A stretch of 14,499 bases of DNA from Eubacteriales bacterium (GCA_028701715.1 JAQVQF010000036.1:1-14499); one strand, 5' to 3'; positions 6,975 to 13,774 are shown, numbered from the stretch's first letter. Notes: generated by a model from the letters alone, not told the origin. Translations and numbers: made by a program.

Positions 6975-7403
6975 ATGAAAGAAGAAAAACAGCAAATTCT
7001 TGATATGCTCGCCGCAGGGAAAATTACCGCTTCGGAGGCATCAGATCTGCTTGATGCACTCGAGAACGATAATAAACAGCCTGTAGCTGAGTTTAAGGAC
7101 AAACGAGGCAGGAAGAAAAACCTCAGAGTGGATATTAACGCAAAAGAAAACGACGGCGGCGGCGCCAATGTTAAAGTAAATTTACCGTTATCGCTTATAA
7201 AGATATTGAATCCTATAATAAAATCGGGAATCATATCTGAAAAAACACGAAAAGAGCTGGATGCGAAGGGCGTTGATATCGACAATATCGTTTCGATTAT
7301 TGACACAATTACCGATGAGCTTGCCGACACGCAGGAGGATATCGTAAACGTCAATGCGAACGACAAGGATGACGGCGCAACCGTGAGAATATATGTCGAT
7401 TAA
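6975..7403 (+). CDS. SHOCT-like / YvlB-LiaX-type domain protein
   Basis: A 142-residue protein beginning with a SHOCT-like helical motif (ILDMLAAGKITASEASDLLDAL, residues 8-29). A basic linker (DKRGRKK) follows, then a beta-rich segment LRVDINAK...GANVKVNLPLSLIKIL of the YvlB/LiaX N-terminal type, then helices (ISEKTRKELDAKGVDIDNIVSIIDTI), ending in DDGATVRIYVD. It has no signal peptide or membrane helix. A G-run (GGGGGGA) precedes the ATG at normal spacing. YvlB and LiaX relatives are linked to cell-envelope and antimicrobial-peptide stress in Firmicutes; carrying that role over to this gene is inference. It lies 19 bases after DUF2089 and overlaps the start of the next small ORF, so the three are translationally coupled. 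Confidence 0.8.
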   Translation: MKEEKQQILDMLAAGKITASEASDLLDALENDNKQPVAEFKDKRGRKKNLRVDINAKENDGGGANVKVNLPLSLIKILNPIIKSGIISEKTRKELDAKGVDIDNIVSIIDTITDELADTQEDIVNVNANDKDDGATVRIYVD

Positions 7404-7572
7404 ACCCGCGCTGTTTTTCATTGTCAGCGTAAATATTAGGCGTGACGGCGGTAAACGCATACATATACCTCTGCCCATACCTATCCTTAAAGCATTTTTC
7501 ATCAGGTTTGCAGACAAGCCTTTCTCTTGCGCTTCGAAACAGAGCTTATCAAATAACGCAATTTCATGTTAA
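7393..7572 (+). pseudogene. Third DUF2089-module gene, paralog of the preceding protein, apparently 3'-truncated
   Basis: A 59-residue frame starts at ATG 7393-7395, overlapping the last 11 bases of the preceding gene, a typical coupled start. It reads MSIKPALFFIVSVNIRRDGG and then KRIHIPLPIPILKAFF. The segment VNIRRDGGKRIHIPLPIPILKA aligns with VDINAKENDGGGANVKVNLPLSLIKI of the upstream gene, so the N-terminal half looks genuinely coding. From about residue 40 (ADKPFSCASKQSLSNNAISC) the resemblance ends, and this part lies antisense to what looks like continued cas3 sequence. I infer a third YvlB-type gene cut off at a rearrangement junction. A natural short peptide is the alternative. Confidence 0.55.
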
Positions 7573-9536
7573 TATGGTACAATAACGTTATATCCACCTC
7601 CGGGGATAAATTTGTACAGCTTATTGACAGTTTCAAAATCGCGGTTATTAACCGCCGTAGTCAGTGCGATTTTGTCTATGCCTATAGCCGGGTCAAGATA
7701 CATTAAACGATAATAATCGTCAATAACAGACGGATCGTTTAAATCGGGAGAATCATTATGCTTGTGTGACAGATTAAATAAAATATTCGCCGCACTCTCG
7801 TAATCTCGTGAGGGATATAGCCTGTCGTCTTCGTCCGGTATGTAGATTACCGCTTTTCCCATACCCATTTTAAAGTTTCTGTTACACCTGCCTATGCTTT
7901 GAATAATAGCTTCAAGCGGAGCAAGCGCACGCCAGACGATATTAACATCGAGGTCAACACCCGCTTCAATGCACTGAGTAGAAACGATGCGGCATGGAAG
8001 TCCGGATTTAAGCCTTTTGGTAATTGTATTTAATATTTCAATACGGTGTGAAGCGCACATATCAGTAGAGATATGGAATACTTCATTTGTAATGCATTTA
8101 TCGCAAAGCAGTTGATAAAGCTTTTTGGCATGACTTTTTTTATTAACAATAGCTAAACCGCTGTCTGTCCGAGTCATCTCATCGGCGATTGTATCAAAAG
8201 GAGTACAGACATGGTTCTTTATTCGCCATTCAACCTTTACTCTATCAGCCATACTAAAGAGCAAATCCTTGTCACGGCAGATTTCAGTTGGCTTCCAATC
8301 CGCATCTTTTCTATGTCCGAACGATGGTTGCGTAGCGGTCGAAAACAATACAGACGAATTATACCTTTTACACAGGTTGTTGACAGCGTTGAGCGTTGCA
8401 TCGGTAAGGCTGCACGGAAGTGTCTGACATTCGTCAAAAACAATAACACTGTTTGAAAAAGCATGCAGCTTTCTCAGCTCTCCGGGATCGTCCGAGAAAA
8501 GCGTTTCAAAAAAGTTAACCGCTGTTGTGATAATTATCGGGGCTGACCATCTTGATGTTATTTCTGCTCTCGTTTTTTCGTCCTCTGGTATTATTAGTGA
8601 AGTAACAAGACTGTGGTCTTCGAGCAGGTCCGGGCATATTTCACGGTATATGGCTGCGTTTTGTTCTATAAGAGTTAAATATGGTAAAATAATTATTATA
8701 CATTTTTTTTTGTTTTTCTTAGCATGGTGTAATGCGAAAGCGAGTAAAGCCAGCGTTTTACCCGATCCTGTTGGTGCCGTTAAAGTGAAAAGGCCCGGCG
8801 GTAACTCCGACGCTCTTAAGCAATCCTTATAAACATTATTTCTTATCTCGTTAATACGTTTATCTGAGGTTGAATTTTTGCAAATATCCGAACGAAAATC
8901 GTTAAGCGCTGTTATTACGGAATCACAGTCAAGCTCCGGTAATGCAGTTTTTTTCAAGTAATTTTCGTCAAAATGCTCCGCTGATGATGAATAATCAGCG
9001 TCAACAAGGCACGAAAGCATAAACCGCATGTAAAGCATTTCGACAAAAGCATGATTTTCATCATCGGAAATTTTAAGTACTTCAGGAGGTTTCTTTGAAA
9101 ATTCTATTGATTTTAAAAAATATTCAAAACAATTTTTATACTGAGCGTGTCCGCTTACAGAAAACCGTTTAATACCGTCATCAGTATCTTTCTCAAGAGA
9201 GTGGTTTAATATATCATCGATATGATAATCTAATTTATTATGATGTGCATACACAACCCGGCTGAGCAGCTTAACCATTCGGTTTTTGCCTGCGATTTTA
9301 CATAGGAAATACGCCCCCGCCGCCCAATGATTTACATAGTGCTCGGTGCCTGAAAGAACTTTTTGAAAGAGGGGAGACGCTTTGCCCATATCATGTGTCA
9401 ATCCGCATAGAGTACCATCTGCTTTTCTTCCAAATTCATCGGCGAATTCACCCGCGAGCTTTCCGCAACGATTCAGATGATGTACTACAGTTTCTTTTTT
9501 ACCAAAAGAGTTTTCGCTTCTTGCATAATATTCCAT
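7569..9536 (-). CDS. cas3: CRISPR-associated Cas3 nuclease-helicase, type I-C-like, C-terminally truncated
   Basis: Cas3 is recruited by Cascade to target DNA, nicks it and degrades it while unwinding. This 655-residue protein has an N-terminal HD nuclease domain: His19/His20, His48-Asp49 (LTHDMGK), His70, His98-His99 and Asp179 (LVDAD). The superfamily 2 helicase follows: Walker A APTGSGKT (Lys260), DECQ box (368-371), STATQP (399-404), STQCIEAGVDLD (519-530) and QSIGRCNR (546-553). Every catalytic motif seems intact. The protein stops at NVIVPY, where type I-C Cas3 proteins usually carry a further C-terminal segment. The same frame continues after the TAA with HEIALFDKLCFEAQEKGLSA, which looks like that missing part. 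No cas5, cas8, cas7, cas4, cas1, cas2 or array is present. The start fits the family (MEYYARS...), although its ribosome site is weak. It is an orphan and may be inactive in interference. Confidence 0.9.
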   Translation of the reverse strand: MEYYARSENSFGKKETVVHHLNRCGKLAGEFADEFGRKADGTLCGLTHDMGKASPLFQKVLSGTEHYVNHWAAGAYFLCKIAGKNRMVKLLSRVVYAHHNKLDYHIDDILNHSLEKDTDDGIKRFSVSGHAQYKNCFEYFLKSIEFSKKPPEVLKISDDENHAFVEMLYMRFMLSCLVDADYSSSAEHFDENYLKKTALPELDCDSVITALNDFRSDICKNSTSDKRINEIRNNVYKDCLRASELPPGLFTLTAPTGSGKTLALLAFALHHAKKNKKKCIIIILPYLTLIEQNAAIYREICPDLLEDHSLVTSLIIPEDEKTRAEITSRWSAPIIITTAVNFFETLFSDDPGELRKLHAFSNSVIVFDECQTLPCSLTDATLNAVNNLCKRYNSSVLFSTATQPSFGHRKDADWKPTEICRDKDLLFSMADRVKVEWRIKNHVCTPFDTIADEMTRTDSGLAIVNKKSHAKKLYQLLCDKCITNEVFHISTDMCASHRIEILNTITKRLKSGLPCRIVSTQCIEAGVDLDVNIVWRALAPLEAIIQSIGRCNRNFKMGMGKAVIYIPDEDDRLYPSRDYESAANILFNLSHKHNDSPDLNDPSVIDDYYRLMYLDPAIGIDKIALTTAVNNRDFETVNKLYKFIPGGGYNVIVPY

Positions 9537-9811
9537 ATTTTTCTCGCTTATTAATATAATTTTTACTTTGCTCTTCCACCCTCACCGCTTGTTTATTCTT
9601 TCCTCCGGCACCGATTCGGGTTAGATTATCCTCATCATGCCGGTAAATTGGCACAGCCGCCGCAGAAGGTTGGGTTTATTTGTTTCAAAGGGGCTGCTCA
9701 TTTGTTTCTTGCTTTGGCAGCCGCTTTTGCTTTACCGGCCTTATTTTTCGGAAGCTGCTCTCTGTCAAATACACACCCGGGTATAAAACAAAATAAAATA
9801 ATAACACACCT

Positions 9812-9840
9812 ATTATAGTATAAATATTGTATATTGTAAA
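9812..9840 (-). promoter_or_regulatory. Predicted cas3 promoter
   Basis: On the minus strand TTTACA (9835-9840) and TATAAT (9812-9817) are 17 bases apart. Transcription would start near 9805, giving an unusually long leader of about 270 bases before the cas3 ATG at 9536. There is no other gene in between. This fits cas3 being the first gene of an original cas operon, as in type I-C loci. Confidence 0.65.
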
Positions 9841-9916
9841 GAGCTTCCTGTCATATTATGCTTGTTTTTCTATAATTTTACAGTATTATATGTGATAAAT
9901 ATCGGACTTCAAAGCA

Positions 9917-9964
9917 GCTGTTAAGCTGTTAAGCTGTTAAGTTGTTATGCTGTTAAGCTGTTAA
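9917..9964. repeat. Octamer tandem repeat GCTGTTAA x6
   Basis: Six consecutive 8-base units are present: GCTGTTAA at 9917, 9925, 9933, 9949 and 9957, with copy four (9941-9948) degenerate as GTTGTTAT. The array lies just past the tRNA-Pro terminator and about 80 bases upstream of the cas3 -35 element. Such short repeats can change copy number by slippage; no promoter spacing effect is evident here. Confidence 0.9.
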
Positions 9965-9968
9965 ACCG

Positions 9969-10001
9969 AAAAAAGCCTTGGCAGATGCTGCACGCCAAGG
10001 C
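9969..10001 (-). terminator. Rho-independent terminator downstream of tRNA-Pro
   Basis: GCCTTGGC (9975-9982) pairs perfectly with GCCAAGGC (9994-10001) around an 11-base loop. On the minus strand the stem is followed by six T (complement of 9969-9974). This is the best terminator between tRNA-Pro and cas3, and it should insulate the two. Confidence 0.8.
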
Positions 10002-10037
10002 ATTTGTTTTATATATTCGTGTGAAAGAAAATAGGAG

Positions 10038-10060
10038 AAGCCCTTGTTGCAAGGGCTTTT
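10038..10060. terminator. Short perfect hairpin, possible bidirectional terminator
   Basis: AAGCCCTTG (10038-10046) and CAAGGGCTT (10050-10058) form a 9-base stem with a 3-base loop. On the + strand it is followed by TT, making a run of four T; on the minus strand by CTCCTATTTTC. No + strand gene precedes it here, so it most likely contributes to ending the tRNA transcript. Confidence 0.5.
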
Positions 10061-10124
10061 AAATGCCGGGGGATAAAAATAAAAACCATAACATCGATAT
10101 ATTATATCAATATTACAGTTCTTA

Positions 10125-10201
10125 TGGTCGGAGCGAGAGGATTTGAACCTCCGGCTTCTTGGTCCCGAACCAAGCGCTCTACCAAGCTGAGCCACGCCCC
10201 G
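10125..10201 (-). tRNA. tRNA-Pro (anticodon CGG)
   Basis: A complete cloverleaf on the minus strand. The acceptor stem CGGGGCG pairs with CGCTCCG with one G-U. The D arm has GCTCAGCTTGGTAGAGC. The anticodon stem CTTGG/CCAAG encloses the loop TTCGGGA, giving anticodon CGG, which reads CCG proline codons. The T arm has GGTTCAAATCC. Discriminator A and an encoded CCA end the gene at 10125. The length is 77 bases including CCA. It is a lone tRNA with its own promoter and terminator. Confidence 0.97.
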
Positions 10202-10208
10202 GTACAAT

Positions 10209-10230
10209 GCGTGAAAAATATGCTTCACGC
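10209..10230 (-). promoter_or_regulatory. Hairpin in the tRNA-Pro precursor leader
   Basis: GCGTGAA (10209-10215) and TTCACGC (10224-10230) form a perfect 7-base stem almost exactly at the predicted 5' end of the tRNA precursor. It may protect the precursor or aid 5' processing; this is inferred from position only. Confidence 0.45.
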
Positions 10231-10238
10231 AAGATGTT

Positions 10239-10267
10239 ATTATATTCTAAACCGCAGACGATGTCAA
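10239..10267 (-). promoter_or_regulatory. Consensus promoter of tRNA-Pro
   Basis: On the minus strand TTGACA (10262-10267) and TATAAT (10239-10244) are perfect and 17 bases apart. Transcription would start near 10232, about 30 bases before the mature tRNA. Confidence 0.88.
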
Positions 10268-10325
10268 GATAAAAATTAAACTTTTCGATATAAGTTGGTG
10301 GATTATAATAAGTGAGTAACAGCAG

Positions 10326-10344
10326 GAGCGGATAATATCCGCTC
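10326..10344. repeat. Hairpin repeat, copy A (GAGCGGAT-AAT-ATCCGCTC)
   Basis: A perfect 8-base inverted repeat with an AAT loop. It shares the core GCGGATAATATCCGC with copy B about 100 bases away. It lies between tRNA-Pro and accA with no T-run directly after it, so it looks more like a dispersed palindromic repeat than a terminator. Confidence 0.7.
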
Positions 10345-10435
10345 GCGACACGATGTTTTTACCTATAAATAGTAAATCACATAAGCATATAAGGCACTGA
10401 CTATTCAATAAATATCATATTAATAGCTTTATAAC

Positions 10436-10463
10436 GCAGCGGGCGGATAATATCCGCCCCTGC
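10436..10463. repeat. Hairpin repeat, copy B (GGGCGGAT-AAT-ATCCGCCC)
   Basis: GGGCGGAT (10441-10448) pairs with ATCCGCCC (10452-10459), extended by GCAG/CTGC with one bulged C at 10440. It begins 25 bases past the accA stop on the minus strand. It may block exonucleases at, or help terminate, the fab/acc transcript, although no U-tract follows. The core is the same as in copy A. Confidence 0.7.
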
Positions 10464-10487
10464 ATCATTTATTCTTCAATAAATATT

Positions 10488-11276
10488 TTACTGTTTATTT
10501 TCCGCGTATGCGCCGAGCTTTCTGAACCTTTGGTATCTCTGCTCGGTCAATTCCTCCTGAGTGAGTGAGGATAAAAGCTTGAAATCCTCCTCAAGCTGCG
10601 CTTTGATACCTCCGCACAGCCTGATAAAATCCCCGTTTTCGGGTATAACCGTCTCGGCGACGCCGAAACGCATCATGTCCTCCGCGGTTATGCGCAGGCA
10701 TTCGACCGCCTCCGCGACGCGGCTGGAATCCTTCCAGAGTATGCTCGCGCAGCCGTCGGGGGTTATTACCGAAAACACCGCGTTTTCAAGCATATATACC
10801 CTGTCCGCGACCGCGAGGGCGAGCGCGCCACCGCTGCCGCCTTCCCCGGCGATTATCGAAATGACCGGGGTGCGCAGCGTCATCATTTCCATAAGATTTT
10901 CGGCTATCGACTGCCCCTGACCGCGTTCCTCGCCGTCCGCTCCGCAGTACGCGCCCAGCGTGTCGACGATACACAGCACGGGAAGACCGAATTTTTCTGC
11001 CTGCTTCATAAGCCGCAGCGCCTTCCGGTAGCCTTCCGGCTTGGGACAGCCGAAATTTTTTCGTATTCTCTCGTCGAGGTTGGTTCCCTTATCGATGGCG
11101 ATAAAGGTAACGGGCTGTTTGCCGAGATAGCCCACACCCGCGACAATCGCCTCGTCGTCGCCGTAGCGTCTGTCGCCGTGAAGCTCTATTTTATCGGTTA
11201 TAAGCGCGTCGATAAACGCCGCCCCGGTGGGGCGTCCGTTGGAACGCACCGTTTTAAGCCTTTCGTAAGCTGTCAT
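10488..11276 (-). CDS. accA: Acetyl-CoA carboxylase carboxyltransferase subunit alpha
   Basis: AccA and AccD form the carboxyltransferase that moves CO2 from carboxybiotin on AccB to acetyl-CoA, giving malonyl-CoA for fatty-acid synthesis. At 262 residues this is the shorter clostridial form, without the N-terminal extension of E. coli AccA. Hallmarks are VDTLGAYCGADGEERGQG (104-121), the oxyanion-hole loop GEGGSGGALALAVAD (144-158) and SVITPDGCASILWK (169-182). GGAGG lies six bases before the ATG, inside the end of accD, and the reading frames overlap by 23 bases, so translation is coupled. It is the last gene of the fab/acc operon. Identification is secure. Confidence 0.97.
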   Translation of the reverse strand: MTAYERLKTVRSNGRPTGAAFIDALITDKIELHGDRRYGDDEAIVAGVGYLGKQPVTFIAIDKGTNLDERIRKNFGCPKPEGYRKALRLMKQAEKFGLPVLCIVDTLGAYCGADGEERGQGQSIAENLMEMMTLRTPVISIIAGEGGSGGALALAVADRVYMLENAVFSVITPDGCASILWKDSSRVAEAVECLRITAEDMMRFGVAETVIPENGDFIRLCGGIKAQLEEDFKLLSSLTQEELTEQRYQRFRKLGAYAENKQ

Positions 11277-12102
11277 TGTTGCCTCCGTTTCTATACATTC
11301 TCATCAGAGAAGCTATTACGCTTTTTTGCTCGGCGCGTCCGACTATACGGTCGACAAAGCCGTGCTCGAGCATAAATTCCGCGCTCTGGAAATTTTCCGG
11401 CAGCTTGGAACCGGTGGTTTGCTCTATTACCCTGCGTCCCGCAAAGCCGATAAGCGCCTTGGGTTCGGCGAGTATAACGTCGCCTTCCATGGCGAAGGAA
11501 GCCGTGACGCCGCCCGTGGTGGGATCTGTCAATACGGCGATATAAAGATTCCCCGTGTCGGAGTGACGCTTTACCGCACCGCTGCATTTTGCCATCTGCA
11601 TGAGCGAGAATATGCCTTCCTGCATACGCGCCCCGCCGGAAGCGGTAAAGCCTATCACGGGAATGTTTACGGAAGTCGCAAGCTCGAAGGCACGGGTTAT
11701 TTTTTCACCCACCGCTCCGCTCAGACTTGCCATAATAAATCTTGCGTCCATCACAAAGCAGACGCATTCGATCCCGTCGACCCTCATAAGCCCGCAGACT
11801 ACCGCTTCTCTTTCGCCGGTCGAGGTTCTTGCTTTTTCAAGCTTTTCCTTATACATAGGAAAATCCAAGGTATCCACCGATTCGATATCGGCGTATATTT
11901 CTTTGAACGTGCCCGTATCGGCAAGCATCTCTATTCGCTCACGCGGGGGGATACGCTGATACGAGCCGCATTCGGGGCATATAAAAAAGTTTTCCCTTAA
12001 TACCCGGTGTAAAACCTCCGCTTTGCAGCTTGAGCAGCCGACGGTTTTTTCGGAGGAATTATCGCTTTCCCGGGTATCGCTTTGTTTTGTAAAGTCGAGC
12101 AT
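11254..12102 (-). CDS. accD: Acetyl-CoA carboxylase carboxyltransferase subunit beta
   Basis: The beta subunit partners AccA in the malonyl-CoA-forming carboxyltransferase. At 282 residues it has the expected size. A four-cysteine zinc ribbon is visible (Cys23, Cys26, Cys42, Cys45), followed by the crotonase-fold core: SGGARMQEG (155-163), LTDPTTGGVTASFA (191-204) and FAGRRVIEQT (220-229). GGAGG lies inside the last codons of fabZ, four bases separate the genes, and the 3' end overlaps accA by 23 bases. The C-terminal tail (RNGGNNDSLRKA) is short. Identification is secure. Confidence 0.97.
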   Translation of the reverse strand: MLDFTKQSDTRESDNSSEKTVGCSSCKAEVLHRVLRENFFICPECGSYQRIPPRERIEMLADTGTFKEIYADIESVDTLDFPMYKEKLEKARTSTGEREAVVCGLMRVDGIECVCFVMDARFIMASLSGAVGEKITRAFELATSVNIPVIGFTASGGARMQEGIFSLMQMAKCSGAVKRHSDTGNLYIAVLTDPTTGGVTASFAMEGDVILAEPKALIGFAGRRVIEQTTGSKLPENFQSAEFMLEHGFVDRIVGRAEQKSVIASLMRMYRNGGNNDSLRKA

Positions 12103-12106
12103 TTCC

Positions 12107-12541
12107 TTAACCTCCGTTTTTTACCAATGCGAACGAAAAATCCGCCGTAATACAGAGCTTTCCTTCCACCGTGCCTTTTCCCTTTGCCCAGTAAAAGTAT
12201 CCGTTCTTCTTTACTATTTCACATTCCGTACAAAATATGTCACCCGGACGAACAGGATTTTTAAACCTTACCTTTTCAAGCCCGGTGAAATATGTGGTTA
12301 CGTCTCCTTCCGTTTCACCCGCCACGAGAACACAGGTCGATTGAGCCATAATTTCACAGAGTATCACTCCCGGAACTATGCGATTGCCGGGAAAATGTCC
12401 GTCAAGGAAAAATTCGTCCTCGTTTATGAGCTTTTTACCGTAGGATTTTCCTTCCTCAACTCTGACCTCATCCAAAAGCAGCATATTGCCGCGGTGCGGC
12501 AGAATTTTCATGATTTCGTTTTTGTAAAAAATCGTGCTCAT
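12107..12541 (-). CDS. fabZ: 3-hydroxyacyl-ACP dehydratase FabZ
   Basis: FabZ removes water from 3-hydroxyacyl-ACP to give trans-2-enoyl-ACP in each elongation cycle. At 144 residues it is a single hotdog domain of normal length. ILPHRGNMLLLDEV (13-26) and the catalytic helix region DGHFPGNRIVPGVILCEIMAQ (47-67) are clear, with His49 and Glu63 as the active-site pair. The gene starts four bases after the fabF stop with no obvious ribosome-binding site, which suggests coupling to fabF translation. Some family members also isomerise the enoyl product (FabA-like activity); the sequence alone does not tell. Confidence 0.95.
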   Translation of the reverse strand: MSTIFYKNEIMKILPHRGNMLLLDEVRVEEGKSYGKKLINEDEFFLDGHFPGNRIVPGVILCEIMAQSTCVLVAGETEGDVTTYFTGLEKVRFKNPVRPGDIFCTECEIVKKNGYFYWAKGKGTVEGKLCITADFSFALVKNGG

Positions 12542-12545
12542 GTGC

Positions 12546-13769
12546 TTATATTTTGCATAACGCTATGCAGGCATTGTGACCCCCGAAGCCGAGAGAGGTC
12601 GATAATGCAATGTCAATGTCGCATTCCTTCGCAACGTTCGGCGTATAGTCAAGGTCACATTCGGGGTCGGGTTCTTCAAGATTTATTGTCGGGGGAATTA
12701 TACCGGTGTTCAACGCCATAATACACGCTATCGCTTCCGCGGCGCCCGCCGCGCCCAGCATATGTCCGGTCATCGCTTTGGTCGAGCTGATTTTTAATTT
12801 ATTGACATCATCGCCGAAAGCGACCTTAAAAGCCTTGGTTTCGGCAACATCATTCTTGGGCGTGCCCGTTCCGTGAGCGTTCATATAGAGCCTTGAGGGA
12901 TCGTATTTAACACCTTGCAGCGATTCGGTTATCGCTCTCGCCGTCTGTGCGGCGCTCGGTTCCGGAGCCGTGATATGGTACGCGTCGCAGGTGGTGCCGT
13001 AGCCGCATATCTCCGCGTAAATTTTCGCGCCGCGTTTGACCGCGTGTTCGTATTCCTCAAGTATCAGCACCGCCGCTCCCTCCCCGAGCACGAAGCCCGC
13101 GCGTCTTTTATCGAACGGTAGGGACGCCGCTTTGGGATTTGACGCTTGCGCCAGCGCCATGCAGTTGATAAAGCCGGCAAAAGTCAACGGATTTATCGCC
13201 GCTTCGGTGCCGCCGCACACGGCGTATGTCAGATAACCGTCTTTTATTGCGCGGTAGCCTTCGCCTATGGAATCGGAACCCGAAGCGCAGGCGGTCGATA
13301 ACGATTTTGCCATACCGTGCGCTTTAAGACGGATAGCGACATGCCCGGATGCCATGTTTATTATCATTTTGGGTACGAAATGAGAGCTGACCTTTAGAGG
13401 ACCGCCTTCTTTGTATTTATCCTCCTCCTCGCAGGTGGTGTTAATTCCGCCCACTCCGGAAGCCATGATTACGCCCATGTCGTCGCGGTCGACACCCGCT
13501 TCGAGCATACTGTCGCGGAACGCCTCGTCGGCGGCGTATACCGCATATTTAACGTTAAGGTCGATTTTCTTTTCCAGCATTTTATCGAACAACGCGGAAG
13601 AATCGAAATTTTTAACCTCCGCCGCGATCCTTGTTTTAAAAGAGGAGGCGTCAAAGCGCGTAACATAATCTATTCCGCAAACGCCTTTTTTAAGCGAATC
13701 CCAAAACACGGGAACATTATTGCCTATCGGAGTAACCGCTCCGACACCTGTTATTACCACTCTTTTCAT
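12546..13769 (-). CDS. fabF: Beta-ketoacyl-ACP synthase II FabF
   Basis: FabF condenses malonyl-ACP with a growing acyl-ACP to lengthen the chain by two carbons. At 407 residues it has the standard thiolase-fold size. The Cys-His-His triad is complete: Cys161 (STACASGSD), His299 (NAHGTGTPKND) and His336 (TGHMLGAAGA), with the conserved Lys331. The C-terminal SLGFGGHNACIAL (392-404) matches the gating-loop motif. The gene starts five bases after fabG and ends four bases before fabZ. In many Firmicutes accB sits between fabF and fabZ; here it is absent. Confidence 0.96.
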   Translation of the reverse strand: MKRVVITGVGAVTPIGNNVPVFWDSLKKGVCGIDYVTRFDASSFKTRIAAEVKNFDSSALFDKMLEKKIDLNVKYAVYAADEAFRDSMLEAGVDRDDMGVIMASGVGGINTTCEEEDKYKEGGPLKVSSHFVPKMIINMASGHVAIRLKAHGMAKSLSTACASGSDSIGEGYRAIKDGYLTYAVCGGTEAAINPLTFAGFINCMALAQASNPKAASLPFDKRRAGFVLGEGAAVLILEEYEHAVKRGAKIYAEICGYGTTCDAYHITAPEPSAAQTARAITESLQGVKYDPSRLYMNAHGTGTPKNDVAETKAFKVAFGDDVNKLKISSTKAMTGHMLGAAGAAEAIACIMALNTGIIPPTINLEEPDPECDLDYTPNVAKECDIDIALSTSLGFGGHNACIALCKI

Positions 13770-13774
13770 TATGT

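Larger units (their letters stand above)
9537..10124. other. Intergenic region between cas3 and tRNA-Pro
   Basis: About 590 bases with no convincing gene. From left to right it holds the long cas3 leader, with a 9-base inverted pair GCCGGTAAA (9639-9647) / TTTACCGGC (9731-9739), then the cas3 promoter, an AT-rich stretch, an octamer tandem repeat, and two terminator-type hairpins. A minus-strand frame near 9696-9790 reads a lysine/alanine-rich tail (KNKAGKAKAAAKARNK) but has no usable start. No CRISPR repeats are seen. Confidence 0.65.

Noticed and set aside
7188..7517. A 109-codon minus-strand frame, in frame with cas3
   Set aside because: Only its first ~10-20 residues look like Cas3 C-terminus; the rest is antisense to the YvlB-type gene and has no recognisable pattern. 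Treated as readthrough of truncated cas3, not as a separate gene.
9696..9790. Lysine/alanine-rich tail (KNKAGKAKAAAKARNK) in a minus-strand frame of the cas3 leader
   Set aside because: No start codon in frame, and the predicted promoter overlaps its upstream end. It could be a relic, but there is no support beyond composition.
9917..9964. CRISPR array candidate
   Set aside because: The units are contiguous 8-mers without spacers; CRISPR repeats are 20-40 bases separated by unique spacers. No array exists anywhere in the window despite cas3.
9953..10228. A 91-codon minus-strand frame
   Set aside because: It translates straight through tRNA-Pro and two terminator hairpins (GSGPRSRRFKSSRSDH is a typical translated-tRNA artefact).
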